Shown one piece after another: positions 15,991 through 24,772 of a stretch of DNA of 64,000 nucleotides. The translations under genes and the position numbers were made by a program. The first letter of the stretch is position 1. Every line of letters starts with the position of its first letter. The stretch is from Perkinsela sp. pyNocScin1 (Eukaryota > Euglenozoa > Kinetoplastea > Prokinetoplastida > Perkinselidae), in NCBI GenBank assembly GCA_964019655.1, contig CAXHTR010000001.1, positions 930,001 through 994,000 on the forward strand, given 5' to 3'. A model generated the notes under the pieces. The model did no database searches. It was given only the letters and a program-made list of their open reading frames with translations, and had not been told where the DNA came from.

Positions 15991-17043
15991 ATGATTCACA
16001 GCTTTGTGCCCCTCTCGACTCTTGACGAGACCCTTGGCAGGCTGGACTATAGCAACATGACCGACCAGGCCCTCATGGAAATGATCGTCGCGCGGGTGGC
16101 CGCGCCGAACCCCTTCCATGACAAGAACGGTAACTTTTTCGAGATCGCTGAATGGGAGGGCGTGACTCTTAACGCGAGGGGTGAAGTGGACGTGATTCAA
16201 TGGTACCAGGTCTTCGAGGGTGGGCTGCTCAACCTCGAGTGGGTGCCAGCAACTGTTGGTGCCGTAGACATCCAGCAGAATAGCGTTGGCGGGAGCATCA
16301 CGACGAGCCGACTGCCGCGGGGCCTCGCTGAGCTGAACCTCTCGAAGAACAGTTTTTACGGGTCTATCGACATTGGCAGGCTGCCGGACACGCTGCTCGA
16401 GCTCCACGTCGGTGGCAACGCTTTTACGGGGAATATCGACCTGCGCAGGCTGCCACCGCAAATTGTCGAGCTCCACATGGATTTCAACAAAATCACGGGG
16501 AGCCTAGACATGACGAGCATGCCCACTAAGATTGAGTCTATTTACCTCTTTCATAACCTGCTGAGCGGCGCCCTCGACCTCTCGAGCGTTAGCGCATCCG
16601 TTCGGTCGATACACCTCTCGCAGAACGCCCTGTGCGGTGGCATCACACTCGCCGGCCTACCGCAGCGCATCAACTCGCTCAATCTCGAGCACAACAACCT
16701 GACAGGCAGTATTGAACTGGCACAGATCGCGGCGCTCGAAGACTTCCAGTGCCTCAATCTCCGCCACAACGCTTTTTGGGGGAGCCTCGACCTAACCGCG
16801 CTGCCAGAGTCGATGTTCATGGCACTTTTCTCAGAGAACAGATTTACGGGCGAAATCGACGTGACCCGCTTACCGACTTGCCTGCAGTGCCTGTGTCTCA
16901 AGAAGAACGCCATCACGCAACAAGTGCTCACGCTCGCAAATTTGCCCGAGGGGCTCGTCGTCTTGAACGTCTCTGACAACGCGATCGAGCGCGTGGTAGA
17001 CAAGAATGGCGAAGAGTTTTCTGGTATGCCACTTGTGGTGTGA
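15991..17043 (+). CDS. Leucine-rich-repeat protein, cysteine-less N-cap type
   Basis: 350 residues, no signal peptide. The cap (LGRLDYSNMTDQALMEMIV..., then FFEIAEWEGVTLNARGEVDVIQW) is followed by about eleven regular repeats of 23-24 residues, each with an LPxxLxxLxLxxNxFxGSxDL pattern; examples are LPRGLAELNLSKNSFYGSIDI and LPDTLLELHVGGNAFTGNIDL. The C-cap (DNAIERVVDKNGEEFSG) matches the proteins at 136-924 and 22592-23461. The repeats are well formed on the plant-type ligand-binding consensus. The start is the first ATG, 87 bp after the disrupted neighbour's stop. The gene is intact and GC-rich. Function and binding partner are unknown. Confidence 0.85.
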   Translation: MIHSFVPLSTLDETLGRLDYSNMTDQALMEMIVARVAAPNPFHDKNGNFFEIAEWEGVTLNARGEVDVIQWYQVFEGGLLNLEWVPATVGAVDIQQNSVGGSITTSRLPRGLAELNLSKNSFYGSIDIGRLPDTLLELHVGGNAFTGNIDLRRLPPQIVELHMDFNKITGSLDMTSMPTKIESIYLFHNLLSGALDLSSVSASVRSIHLSQNALCGGITLAGLPQRINSLNLEHNNLTGSIELAQIAALEDFQCLNLRHNAFWGSLDLTALPESMFMALFSENRFTGEIDVTRLPTCLQCLCLKKNAITQQVLTLANLPEGLVVLNVSDNAIERVVDKNGEEFSGMPLVV

Positions 17044-17370
17044 TGGATCGGTAATGCTGATGAGTGCCATTATATCGCGCAAAGTGATCAACATCGATCT
17101 GTTTCTAAGGAAAAGCATTTTATAAGGCACCACGGCGCAGCAAGAACTTCTCTCTGAGAATAATTCATGTAAGATCGTGGCAGACAACCTCTTATTGCGG
17201 AGTTTGTCTTCGAGGAAATCCCCAAATCAAGTTTATGTGTATTTATCTGAGTCTCTGCCTCGCTGTGACGTGATGAGCGAGTAGCTCGCTACTTCAAAAC
17301 TTCGGCTCTTAAGTCGCTGATTTTACTCGGGCAATAACCTATCTCTATCACACTTTCTCTATTATTGATA
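17044..17370 (+). other. Intergenic region between LRR genes
   Basis: 327 bp with no supported gene. A pyrimidine-rich tract (17341-17363) precedes the next start. No repeat or RNA gene is recognised. Confidence 0.5.
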
Positions 17371-18609
17371 ATGTTGAAGGTATTGTGCATACTTGACGAC
17401 GCCGCGCTAGGCCGCATCGACTACTTCACGTACTCCCACCAGGCCCTGCTCGAGCTCCTCGTTCGGGACGTCGCTGAGGCCCACCTGATGAAGGACAGCT
17501 GCGGCAACTTCCTCGACATCGAGGAGTGGGAAGGCGTCGAGCTCAGCGCCGAGGGCGAAGTAACTGAGATCTGCCTGCCCTTCGAGTCCCTCGCCGGTAT
17601 CGACCTCCAGTGGGTGCCCGCGACCGTCCAGGAACTCATGATGGACTCCGGTGGCGTCGACGGCACCCTCAGCACCGCGCTGCTGCCGCGCGCACTCCGT
17701 GTGCTGAACGCGCGAGGCAACCGCTTCTTGGGGTCTGTTGACTGGGCGCACCTCCCGCCCGCCCTCGAGTGCTTCGTCGCTGATGTCAATACGCTCTCGG
17801 GCACCATCGATTTGAGCCAGTTGCCACCGCCTTTCCGACGGCTGTGCCTCTCGGCGAACAATTTTACGGGGACGCTCGACTTCACCACGCTCTCAGTGCC
17901 CCTTGAAATTTTGTCTGTTCGATGCAACCAGCTGAGCGGTGAGCTCGCCTTCCACGCGCTGCGCGACGGCCTCCAGGAGCTCTCGCTCGCAGTCAACCAG
18001 TTTGAGGGGTCCCTGCGCCTCGATGCGCTACCGAGCTCCGTCAAGATCCTCTACCTCGGCGTCAACAAATTTTCGGGCAGCATTCTGTGGGACAAGCTCC
18101 CGCCTGCGATCGAGACGCTCGAAGTGCACGCGAATCAGCTCTCGGGGACTGTCGACTTCTGCCACCTGCCGCTCCGGCTGCAGGACCTCGGCCTCGAAAA
18201 CAATCAATTTTCAGGGTCCGTCAATCTCAAGTCGTTGCCGCCGTCACTTCGGGGCGTGGGCCTTTCTGAGAACCGTTTTTCGGGCAGCCTCGTGCTCTTC
18301 GGGCTCCCGCGCACGCTGCAGTACCTGTACATCCAGAACAACATGCTGAGCGGCTCACTCGTATTCGGCCGCAACGACGACGATGGCGCCGATGACGCGG
18401 GTGGAGACGCCCCAGCGCGCGACGCGGAGGTCCGCACGCACCAGCAGCGGCTGCCCGACGCGCTCCAGGAGCTGCTGCTGCACAACAACCGATTCTCAGG
18501 GGAGCTCGACTTTGTTGGGATACCGCGGCGGCTGCGTGTGCTCAACCTCTCTGGCAACACTTTTTCGTCTGTTGTCGATGGGTACGTGCCAGAGTGCCTG
18601 AAGCTTTAG
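17371..18609 (+). CDS. Leucine-rich-repeat protein, cysteine-less N-cap type
   Basis: 412 residues from the ATG at 17371, the longest LRR protein here. The cap has LGRIDYFTYSHQALLELLVRDV, then FLDIEEWEGVELSAEGEVTEI and GIDLQWVP. About thirteen LRRs follow (for example LPSSVKILYLGVNKFSGSI). Between repeats at about residues 332-360 lies an Asp/Gly/Ala-rich insert (NDDDGADDAGGDAPARDAE) that looks like a flexible loop. The end, LNLSGNTFSSVVDGYVPECLKL, resembles the damaged gene at 19103-20296, to which it aligns over its length; the two are recent duplicates. No signal peptide or membrane segment is visible. Confidence 0.85.
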   Translation: MLKVLCILDDAALGRIDYFTYSHQALLELLVRDVAEAHLMKDSCGNFLDIEEWEGVELSAEGEVTEICLPFESLAGIDLQWVPATVQELMMDSGGVDGTLSTALLPRALRVLNARGNRFLGSVDWAHLPPALECFVADVNTLSGTIDLSQLPPPFRRLCLSANNFTGTLDFTTLSVPLEILSVRCNQLSGELAFHALRDGLQELSLAVNQFEGSLRLDALPSSVKILYLGVNKFSGSILWDKLPPAIETLEVHANQLSGTVDFCHLPLRLQDLGLENNQFSGSVNLKSLPPSLRGVGLSENRFSGSLVLFGLPRTLQYLYIQNNMLSGSLVFGRNDDDGADDAGGDAPARDAEVRTHQQRLPDALQELLLHNNRFSGELDFVGIPRRLRVLNLSGNTFSSVVDGYVPECLKL

Positions 18610-19102
18610 GGCTTCAAAGTGTGTGAATGAGCATGAAAGAGCACAAAATTTTTTGCGTTGGATGTCTCCAAAACTTATTCTGTCTGCAATGTGCCTAAAA
18701 TAGAAGTTTCTGAGGTAGTGTTACACGAGTTTGAGGAATCCTTGGGTAATAATCTTGATCGAACCCCGGCAAAAGGCGCAAGAGCTTTTGCTGCGCTTTG
18801 GATCGGCTGGCAAGTGTATTTCTGGAAACAACAATTTCTGCTTGTGCGAGACAAGGTAAAGAGCTTGGAAAAACTTTTCTCTCTGAATGCCACTGGCAAT
18901 GCAAAATTTTATCTGAGAGCCAGACTTTCGAAGAGAACTGGCGGCCCGCCCTATCCAAAAATCTCCGAAATGCCGAGAACACTGCTTTAAATTACGCTCC
19001 ATTGCATTTCCATCATAGCTTTCTAATTGGCTGTGCTTCATACAAATTTCCCGTTCCTTTCCTTTGAATATTCATCAATGCGCCATAGCATACACAGTAG
19101 CC
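18610..19102 (+). other. Intergenic region between duplicate LRR genes
   Basis: 493 bp. Overlapping open frames exist on both strands (a 110-codon plus-strand frame and three on minus) but none has family resemblance, codon bias or repeat pattern like its neighbours, so I leave the stretch uncalled. A pyrimidine tract at 19035-19064 probably serves splicing of the next gene. Confidence 0.45.
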
Positions 19103-20296
19103 ATGCACCCATCGCCCTGTAGCTTCCTGCTCTTTTCTGCACTCGACGAAAGCGCGCTGGGTCGCATCGACTACTCCACGTACTCCCACCAAGCCCTCAT
19201 GGAGCTTCTCATCAGGCGCATCCCAGAGGCGAAGATGGTCCAAGACAGCGCGGGAAATTTCCTCGACATCGAGGAGTGGGAAGGCGTCAATCTCAACGCC
19301 GATGGCGAGGTCACAAAGATCTCCCTGCCCTTCGAGTCCCTCGACGGAATCGACCTCCAGTGGGTACCGCCGACAGTCGAGACGATCATCCTCGACTCGG
19401 GCGGCATCTGCGCTGAGCTCGACACTGTGCTACTCCCACGTACCTTGCGCAAAATGAACATCCGGAACAACCGCCTCTATGGGAGCATCAAGTGGTCGCA
19501 TCTGCCACCGCACATCGATACTTTTATTGCAGACACCAACTGCCTCTCGGGGACTGTCGAACTCAGCGCGATCCCGACGTCAATGCGGAGCCTCTGCCTC
19601 ACTGCAAACAATTTTGCGGGGATGCTCAACTTTGCGGCGCTGCGCGCCCCGATCGCAATCTTTTTGATCTGAAACAATGCGCTCACCGGCGGTGTCGCCT
19701 TCGCCGGGCTACAGGCTGGCCTGCAGGAGATCGGACTCGCCGTCAACGAGCTCGAGGGCTCGCTTCCACTCCACGATCTGCCGAACACACTCAAGCGCGC
19801 GTACCTTGGCGTCAACAAATTTTCGGGGACAGTCCGCTGGGCTGAGCTGCCGCACTCGATCGAGCTACTTGAGTTACATGCGAATCGTCTCGAGGGGACC
19901 GTGGATTTGACGAAGCTGCCCGCGCGCATGCAAGACCTGGGGCTCGAGGGCAATCTCTTTTCGGGGTCACTGGACCTCGCGCGGCTGCCCCAGTCGATGC
20001 GCGGGCTCGGGCTCTCGGACAACCGCTTTGCGGGGGGAATCACGCTCACAGCGTTGCCGCGGATGATGCAGTACCTCTACCTGCACAACAACCAGCTCTC
20101 GGGGGCGCTCGATCTCTCGCATGGCGAGGGCACAAGCCTTCCTGACAACCTTCAGGAGCTGCGCGTGCATAACAACAAATTTTGCGGCAAGCCCCGGCTG
20201 CCAGCGCTCCCGCGAGGGTTGCGGCTGCTCGAGATCGGCGGGAACAGCTTTGATGCGCTGGACGAGGCGGAGCTGCCGGGCTGTGTGAAGATATAG
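19103..20296 (+). pseudogene. LRR gene with one in-frame TGA
   Basis: Starting at ATG 19103, the frame runs 189 codons to TGA at 19670-19672, then stays open in the same frame for 207 more codons to a normal TAG. Both parts are good LRR sequence and align end to end with the intact paralog at 17371-18609 (cap LGRIDYSTYSHQALMELLI; repeats such as LPNTLKRAYLGVNKFSGTV after the stop). At the TGA the paralog has CGA (Arg), so a single C-to-T change explains the break. There is no frameshift or other lesion. Either it is a very young pseudogene, a sequencing error, or the stop is read through (TGA followed by A). Confidence 0.75.
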
Positions 20297-20734
20297 TCCA
20301 GTGAGTAGAAGGGAGAGTGATAGATGTAAGTACGATGGAATGTGGTCGAGTAGTCATGCAAGTAGATTATGGCGTTGAGCGAGAACATCCGATGGAGGAT
20401 AGTCAATGCTCGGTTTTCCGTTTGCAGTCACAGATTCAGTCGAGATTGGTACTAAATCCGTACAATGGGAAATTTCAGTTTGAAGTTGCAAAGCGCTGCT
20501 CCAGCAAATTTTTATCATGAGAAATGCGTTTCAAGAGATTTGACAAGCAATACACAGAATAGAGCCCAGCAACACAGAGCGTGAAATTGACAAATCGGTC
20601 GTGAAATAGTTGTGAATTGCTCGAATTTTTGACTGCATCATCCCTAGAACAGAAATGTATATTTTCTCTATTTTTGAGTTCCGAAAAACCTCTCGTCATC
20701 CGTCAAATTTTCCTTCACACTCGAAAATCACACA
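20297..20734 (+). other. Intergenic region between LRR genes
   Basis: 438 bp, AT-rich toward its end, with no supported gene. A short pyrimidine-rich stretch precedes the ATG at 20735. No repeats or RNA genes recognised. Confidence 0.5.
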
Positions 20735-21772
20735 ATGCTTCTCCACCTGCTTGGCACAGATTCAATACCATTCGGGCGAGTTGACAAAGCGTCGCTCTCA
20801 CACCAGTCGCTTATGGAGCTCGTCGTCAGTGACATTCGCGACGTCCGTGTGCTCAAGGACGCTGACGGCGCATTCCTCGACATTGCCGCTTGGGACGGCA
20901 TCTGGCTTGATGATCATGGCAACGTCATCTACGTCGAGTTCGAAATCGAATCGCTCGACGGCATCCGGCTCGCGTGGCTCCCGCCGACCGTGCAGGAGCT
21001 CGAAATTTCTGGGGGGAGCATCGAAGCGACGCTCTGCACCGCTGACCTGCCGCGGGTGCTAACTTCGATCGGTCTCAATGACAATAAAATGTATGGGCCA
21101 CTCGCGCTCGAGGACCTTCCGCCAGCGCTGATTGACTTTGACTGCATGAGGAACAGCTTCACGGGGGAGCTGAATCTCACGAGCCTTCCCGAGCAGCTCA
21201 GCGAGCTCCACCTCTGTGCAAATAGTTTTTCGGGGTCTGTCGACCTGCGGCAGCTCCCAGCTTCGATGCGGATACTGACTATGCAGTTCAACACGCTGAG
21301 CGGAGAGGTTGCGCTCGACGAGTTGCCGATAGGCCTTCAGGAGCTGGGCCTTGGCGCGAACGCATTCGAGGGAAGCGTGCGGCTCGACGCCCTGCCGCAC
21401 TCACTCCAGTTTCTGTGGCTTGGAATGAACAATTTCAGCGGCAGTATCCGGCTCGACGCGCTCCCGGGCTCGCTCCAGTCGATCGAACTTCACGAGAACA
21501 AGCTGACGGGGACTATCGACCTCTGCAATCTTCCGGATAGGCTCTACGATATCTCGGTGACCGGAAACGCGCTGTCGGGGTCGCTTGTCCTCGATAATAT
21601 CCCACGGGGGATGCGTTCGTACTCGCTCGAGCGGTGCAAGTTCACCGGCGATGTGCGCATCGGCGTCATGCCAAGGGACCTGCACAACATAAGCCTCGGG
21701 GGCAATGACGTCGATTGCATTGTCATCGACCCGCTGAGTGAGCACCGTAGGGACATAATCTCCATATCTTAA
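20735..21772 (+). CDS. Leucine-rich-repeat protein, cysteine-less N-cap type
   Basis: 345 residues. The cap is diverged at its start (FGRVDKASLSHQSLMELVVSDI) but keeps FLDIAAWDGIWLDDHGNVIYVEF and GIRLAWLPPTVQELEI. About ten LRRs follow, including LPEQLSELHLCANSFSGSVDL and LPHSLQFLWLGMNNFSGSI. It is the final plus-strand gene before the convergent strand switch. The C-terminal end (NDVDCIVIDPLSEHRRDIISIS) differs from the other members. No signal peptide, anchor or other domain is seen. Confidence 0.85.
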   Translation: MLLHLLGTDSIPFGRVDKASLSHQSLMELVVSDIRDVRVLKDADGAFLDIAAWDGIWLDDHGNVIYVEFEIESLDGIRLAWLPPTVQELEISGGSIEATLCTADLPRVLTSIGLNDNKMYGPLALEDLPPALIDFDCMRNSFTGELNLTSLPEQLSELHLCANSFSGSVDLRQLPASMRILTMQFNTLSGEVALDELPIGLQELGLGANAFEGSVRLDALPHSLQFLWLGMNNFSGSIRLDALPGSLQSIELHENKLTGTIDLCNLPDRLYDISVTGNALSGSLVLDNIPRGMRSYSLERCKFTGDVRIGVMPRDLHNISLGGNDVDCIVIDPLSEHRRDIISIS

Positions 21773-22591
21773 GTGAAACTTGGTGAGTTTGGAAATTTTT
21801 TCGTGTGGAAAGTAAACGGATTGAGTCATTTGTCAGATCAAATGTAAAATAAAATGCACGATTAATTCAATCGGGCACGTGCGGAAGAAGAAGTGAGATC
21901 CATTGCCATAGATGTTTTTGGAGATATATGCGTAGAGCAGTAACAGTTGGAATGTCGAAGCACTGAAGCCATCGCGCTGTCTTTGAAATGAGGATTGACG
22001 GTGTGAAATCACATTGAAGCAATGTGATTGAAGGTGTATGCATGCCTGGTAGCGATTCCTCGGATTATAGCAGGACTCTTCTGAATTGAAAATTCTCTCT
22101 GTCCCGTGGTGGAAGATTGATCTCTCGTTTAGCTGCATTTGAAGTAGTAAGCTTCCACTTCCTCAAGATCCATTTGGGATGTTGAGTGCTACGGGTCGCC
22201 ATATTCGACAGAACTCAGTACATGATACTGATTTCAAGCCAAAGATTCACTGCTCAGTCAAATCATAGGTTCCGCTGATTGTAGAGCGAAGCTGAGTTGG
22301 TGCCTAATCATCCGCAGATGACTGTGCCAGGAAGATTCTTGAACTCAGAGTAACTATGACTGATGTGGAATTATCATCTGGGAATGTGGAAAAAGCGCGA
22401 ATGGTTTGGGTTACTTTCACTTTGCCCAGAAAATGGATTTCGCTTCAACAGGATTCTTCGCAACTCATCATTTTCAACTTTTCTCAAACAAGTGCAAAGT
22501 TGTATGACAGGACAAGAACCCTCGACCTACAAAATTTTCTTCAACAAACCGACACTCGGATCAATGAGGTGAAATCAAGCATCAGTCATTA
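21773..22591. other. Convergent strand-switch region, no gene seen
   Basis: 819 bp between tail-to-tail LRR genes, the likely termination zone for two polycistronic units. Short open frames (for example 22356-22595 plus) have no recognisable features. The 17-mer TACATGATACTGATTTC at 22219-22235 matches 1742-1758 exactly. No tRNA or other RNA gene is seen. Confidence 0.55.
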
Positions 22592-23461
22592 TTAATCACG
22601 AACGACAGTTACCTTTTCGAGGGTTCCACCGTCAGGGCGACAGACCTTGGTTATCGCGTTCCCGCTCAGGTCTATGACGAAATTATGACTGTCATCGACC
22701 ACCGCCTCGCCCGCAAAGGCGTTGTCGGAGAGGTCAATATCCCTGAGCGAGGCAGGGCAGTGCACCAGCCGCACGGCACCCATCAGCTTGTTGTAGCACA
22801 GATCCAAGTCCTCGAGGGCTCCAGGCAGATGCCCGAGATCAATGGCCCCCGAGAGCGCGTTGTTGCGTAGGCAGAGCTCTTTGAGACCCGCTGGCAAGCT
22901 CCTAAGGTCGACTGTGCCCACCAGCAAGTTGTCGTGGAGCGAAAGGTAGGCAAGGCCACTGGGCATTCGAGTGAGGTCGATCGAGCCCTCGATTTTGTTC
23001 TGCGACATGTTCACCGTGACAAGCCCCACTGGCATGGCTGTGAGATCAATCGATCCACTGAGCACATTCCTCGTCAGATGGAGGCTCTCCAGGCTGCTCG
23101 GAAGCCTCGAGAGGTCAGCTGTCCCCGTAAGACAGCACTCGCGAACCATGAGCGTGCCGACCGTGTGTGGAACGAAGCGTAGGTCGATCTGTCCCCCTTC
23201 AAATGCTTTGCGCCACTGAATTGCATTGATCTCCCCGTTAGCGTTGAGTGATAGCCCGTTCCACTGCGTGATGTCGAGAAAATTCTCTGTGTCGTCTTGA
23301 AAGACGCGCTTCGAAGCGTCGGGCAGATCGGCGACGAGGAGCTCCATACTCTCCTGCTGCGAGAGCGAGGCGATGTCGAACTTGCCGAACTCGCTTTCGG
23401 ACTCCATAAGCCCTTCGTACTCGTATTCGTCCATGGCAAGGAGCGTGACGATACTCGGCAT
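22592..23461 (-). CDS. Leucine-rich-repeat protein, cysteine-less N-cap type
   Basis: 289 residues from the ATG at 23461; the frame is open to an upstream ATG at 23551, but alignment of the cap with paralogs favours the internal start (MPSIVTLLAMDEYEYEG). The cap is FGKFDIASLSQQESMELLVADL, then FLDITQWNGLSLNANGEINAIQW and QIDLRFVPHTVGTL. About eight LRRs follow, for example LPSSLESLHLTRNVLSGSIDL. The C-cap is LSGNAITKVCRPDGG. It is the last gene of the long minus-strand unit. An acidic Glu/Tyr-rich insert near the N-terminus is unique to this copy. If the longer start is used, a hydrophobic leader would be added. Confidence 0.8.
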   Translation of the reverse strand: MPSIVTLLAMDEYEYEGLMESESEFGKFDIASLSQQESMELLVADLPDASKRVFQDDTENFLDITQWNGLSLNANGEINAIQWRKAFEGGQIDLRFVPHTVGTLMVRECCLTGTADLSRLPSSLESLHLTRNVLSGSIDLTAMPVGLVTVNMSQNKIEGSIDLTRMPSGLAYLSLHDNLLVGTVDLRSLPAGLKELCLRNNALSGAIDLGHLPGALEDLDLCYNKLMGAVRLVHCPASLRDIDLSDNAFAGEAVVDDSHNFVIDLSGNAITKVCRPDGGTLEKVTVVRD

Positions 23462-23551
23462 TGGGGAATGAAAACACATAATAAAGGCATTCAGACATAA
23501 TGAGGTGATAGTAGGGAATGGAAATGGTAGAATAGAAGCGATACATGTCAT

Positions 23552-23887
23552 TGTAGTGGAACGCTATGTGTCACAACTTGATGCGATACGCAGACATCTG
23601 TCCAGTCGCCAGAGATCATTTTTCACCTGTTTCGGTACACGAGCGAGACCTCATGTGAATAGGTTATCAACGTTGTACGGACTGGGGCTCCACCTGAGAC
23701 TGCCGATAATGCATTAGCGAAGTGAAGTAATTTAGGCTTTTCTCCGACCACGTCATCAGGTACTCGACAGCATGGCATCTATGCATTTTCTCTCCCTTTA
23801 TATGCAAGTAGAAAACATAGTAATACGCTCAATTTGCACAATCCAGCGATCTCTTTGCTACGGTGTCCTTCACACCCGATTGCCAAC
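23552..23887 (-). other. Intergenic region between Vma12-like and LRR genes
   Basis: 336 bp. On the minus strand it is the 3' region of the Vma12-like gene and the leader of the LRR gene; pyrimidine-rich stretches lie near 23500-23545. Short open frames on both strands are not supported. Confidence 0.45.
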
Positions 23888-24613
23888 TCAAACACCCGCC
23901 TGCTGCGCCTTCGATGTGACCTCTGCCTTCAGTATGAGCAACACGAACAGCGCTGCTTCCACAACGAAGGTTATGAGCGCCGCCGCTGCGCCGGCGATAA
24001 GCGCACCACCACTCGAGAGGCCGAGCCTCTCGCCCAGCACTGTCCCAGTGAAGAAGAGCGCGAGTACCGTGACGTGGAAGTTGACTGCGAAGCCAATGAT
24101 CTTGAGCATACCCGCCGTCGGCTGCTCCTCGTCTGCTGGCTGCCCCCAGCGCCTGCGTGTCACTTTTTCCGAAAACCACTTGGGCTTGTTCACCCCGCTG
24201 CTGTTCGCGACCAGCACACTGTACTGCACTTCCTCGCGGCGGGCACGGAGGTCGTCCATGGTGGCTGTGTGTGCCTTCTGCGCTGATTCTTTCGCAGCTG
24301 TCTCTAGCTCCGGCTCGACTGTGACGTTTTTCTCAAAGCGCCCGAAAAATGCGTCACGCATCTTTTTATTCACATAGTCTTTGTCCTGCACACCTTCTAT
24401 CGCTTGAATTTCACTCAGGCACTGCTGCAAGACGTGGATGGGGACAATGCTAGGATGATTTCCATCCACATGGACTGGAAGGAGATGATGGCCAGCGCGC
24501 CACCTCTTGTAGGTTTTTGTATCCCGAATGGCGCTGTGCATCGCTGACGGAACGTTCATCACTGTCCCAGCTGAGGTCCCTTTAAATATCGCTATCGACT
24601 CACCCCGCAGCAT
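23888..24613 (-). CDS. V-ATPase assembly factor, Vma12/TMEM199-like
   Basis: 241 residues. The C-terminal pair of membrane helices (about 168-189 and 201-228) with the pattern LKIIGFAVNFHVTVLALFF...GGALIAGAAAALITFVVEAALFVLLIL matches the Vma12/TMEM199 family. In yeast that protein resides in the endoplasmic reticulum and helps assemble the membrane sector of the vacuolar proton pump. The cytosolic N-terminal part is hydrophilic with a helical charged stretch (ELETAAKESAQKAHTATMDDLRARREEV). There is no cleavable signal peptide. The assignment rests on the membrane-domain pattern; another two-helix membrane protein cannot be ruled out. Confidence 0.5.
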   Translation of the reverse strand: MLRGESIAIFKGTSAGTVMNVPSAMHSAIRDTKTYKRWRAGHHLLPVHVDGNHPSIVPIHVLQQCLSEIQAIEGVQDKDYVNKKMRDAFFGRFEKNVTVEPELETAAKESAQKAHTATMDDLRARREEVQYSVLVANSSGVNKPKWFSEKVTRRRWGQPADEEQPTAGMLKIIGFAVNFHVTVLALFFTGTVLGERLGLSSGGALIAGAAAALITFVVEAALFVLLILKAEVTSKAQQAGV

Positions 24614-24772
24614 GCATTTTCTTTTCTTCCCTATTAATCACAAACAGAGAAATCTAAAACAAATCTTTTTCGATAAAAATTTTCGCAGTGATCAAATCGT
24701 ACAGAGCCCACATAATTCAATTCCAGTTACTATTAAACAGTGCACAGCCTCCAGCCGACCACGCTCTTCCAT

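Noticed and set aside
18658-18990. 110-codon plus-strand open frame between LRR genes
   Set aside because: Several overlapping frames on the opposite strand are equally long, and there is no family resemblance or matching codon use.
22356-22595. 79-codon plus-strand frame in the second convergent switch
   Set aside because: Nothing recognisable, and it runs into the stop of the minus-strand LRR gene.
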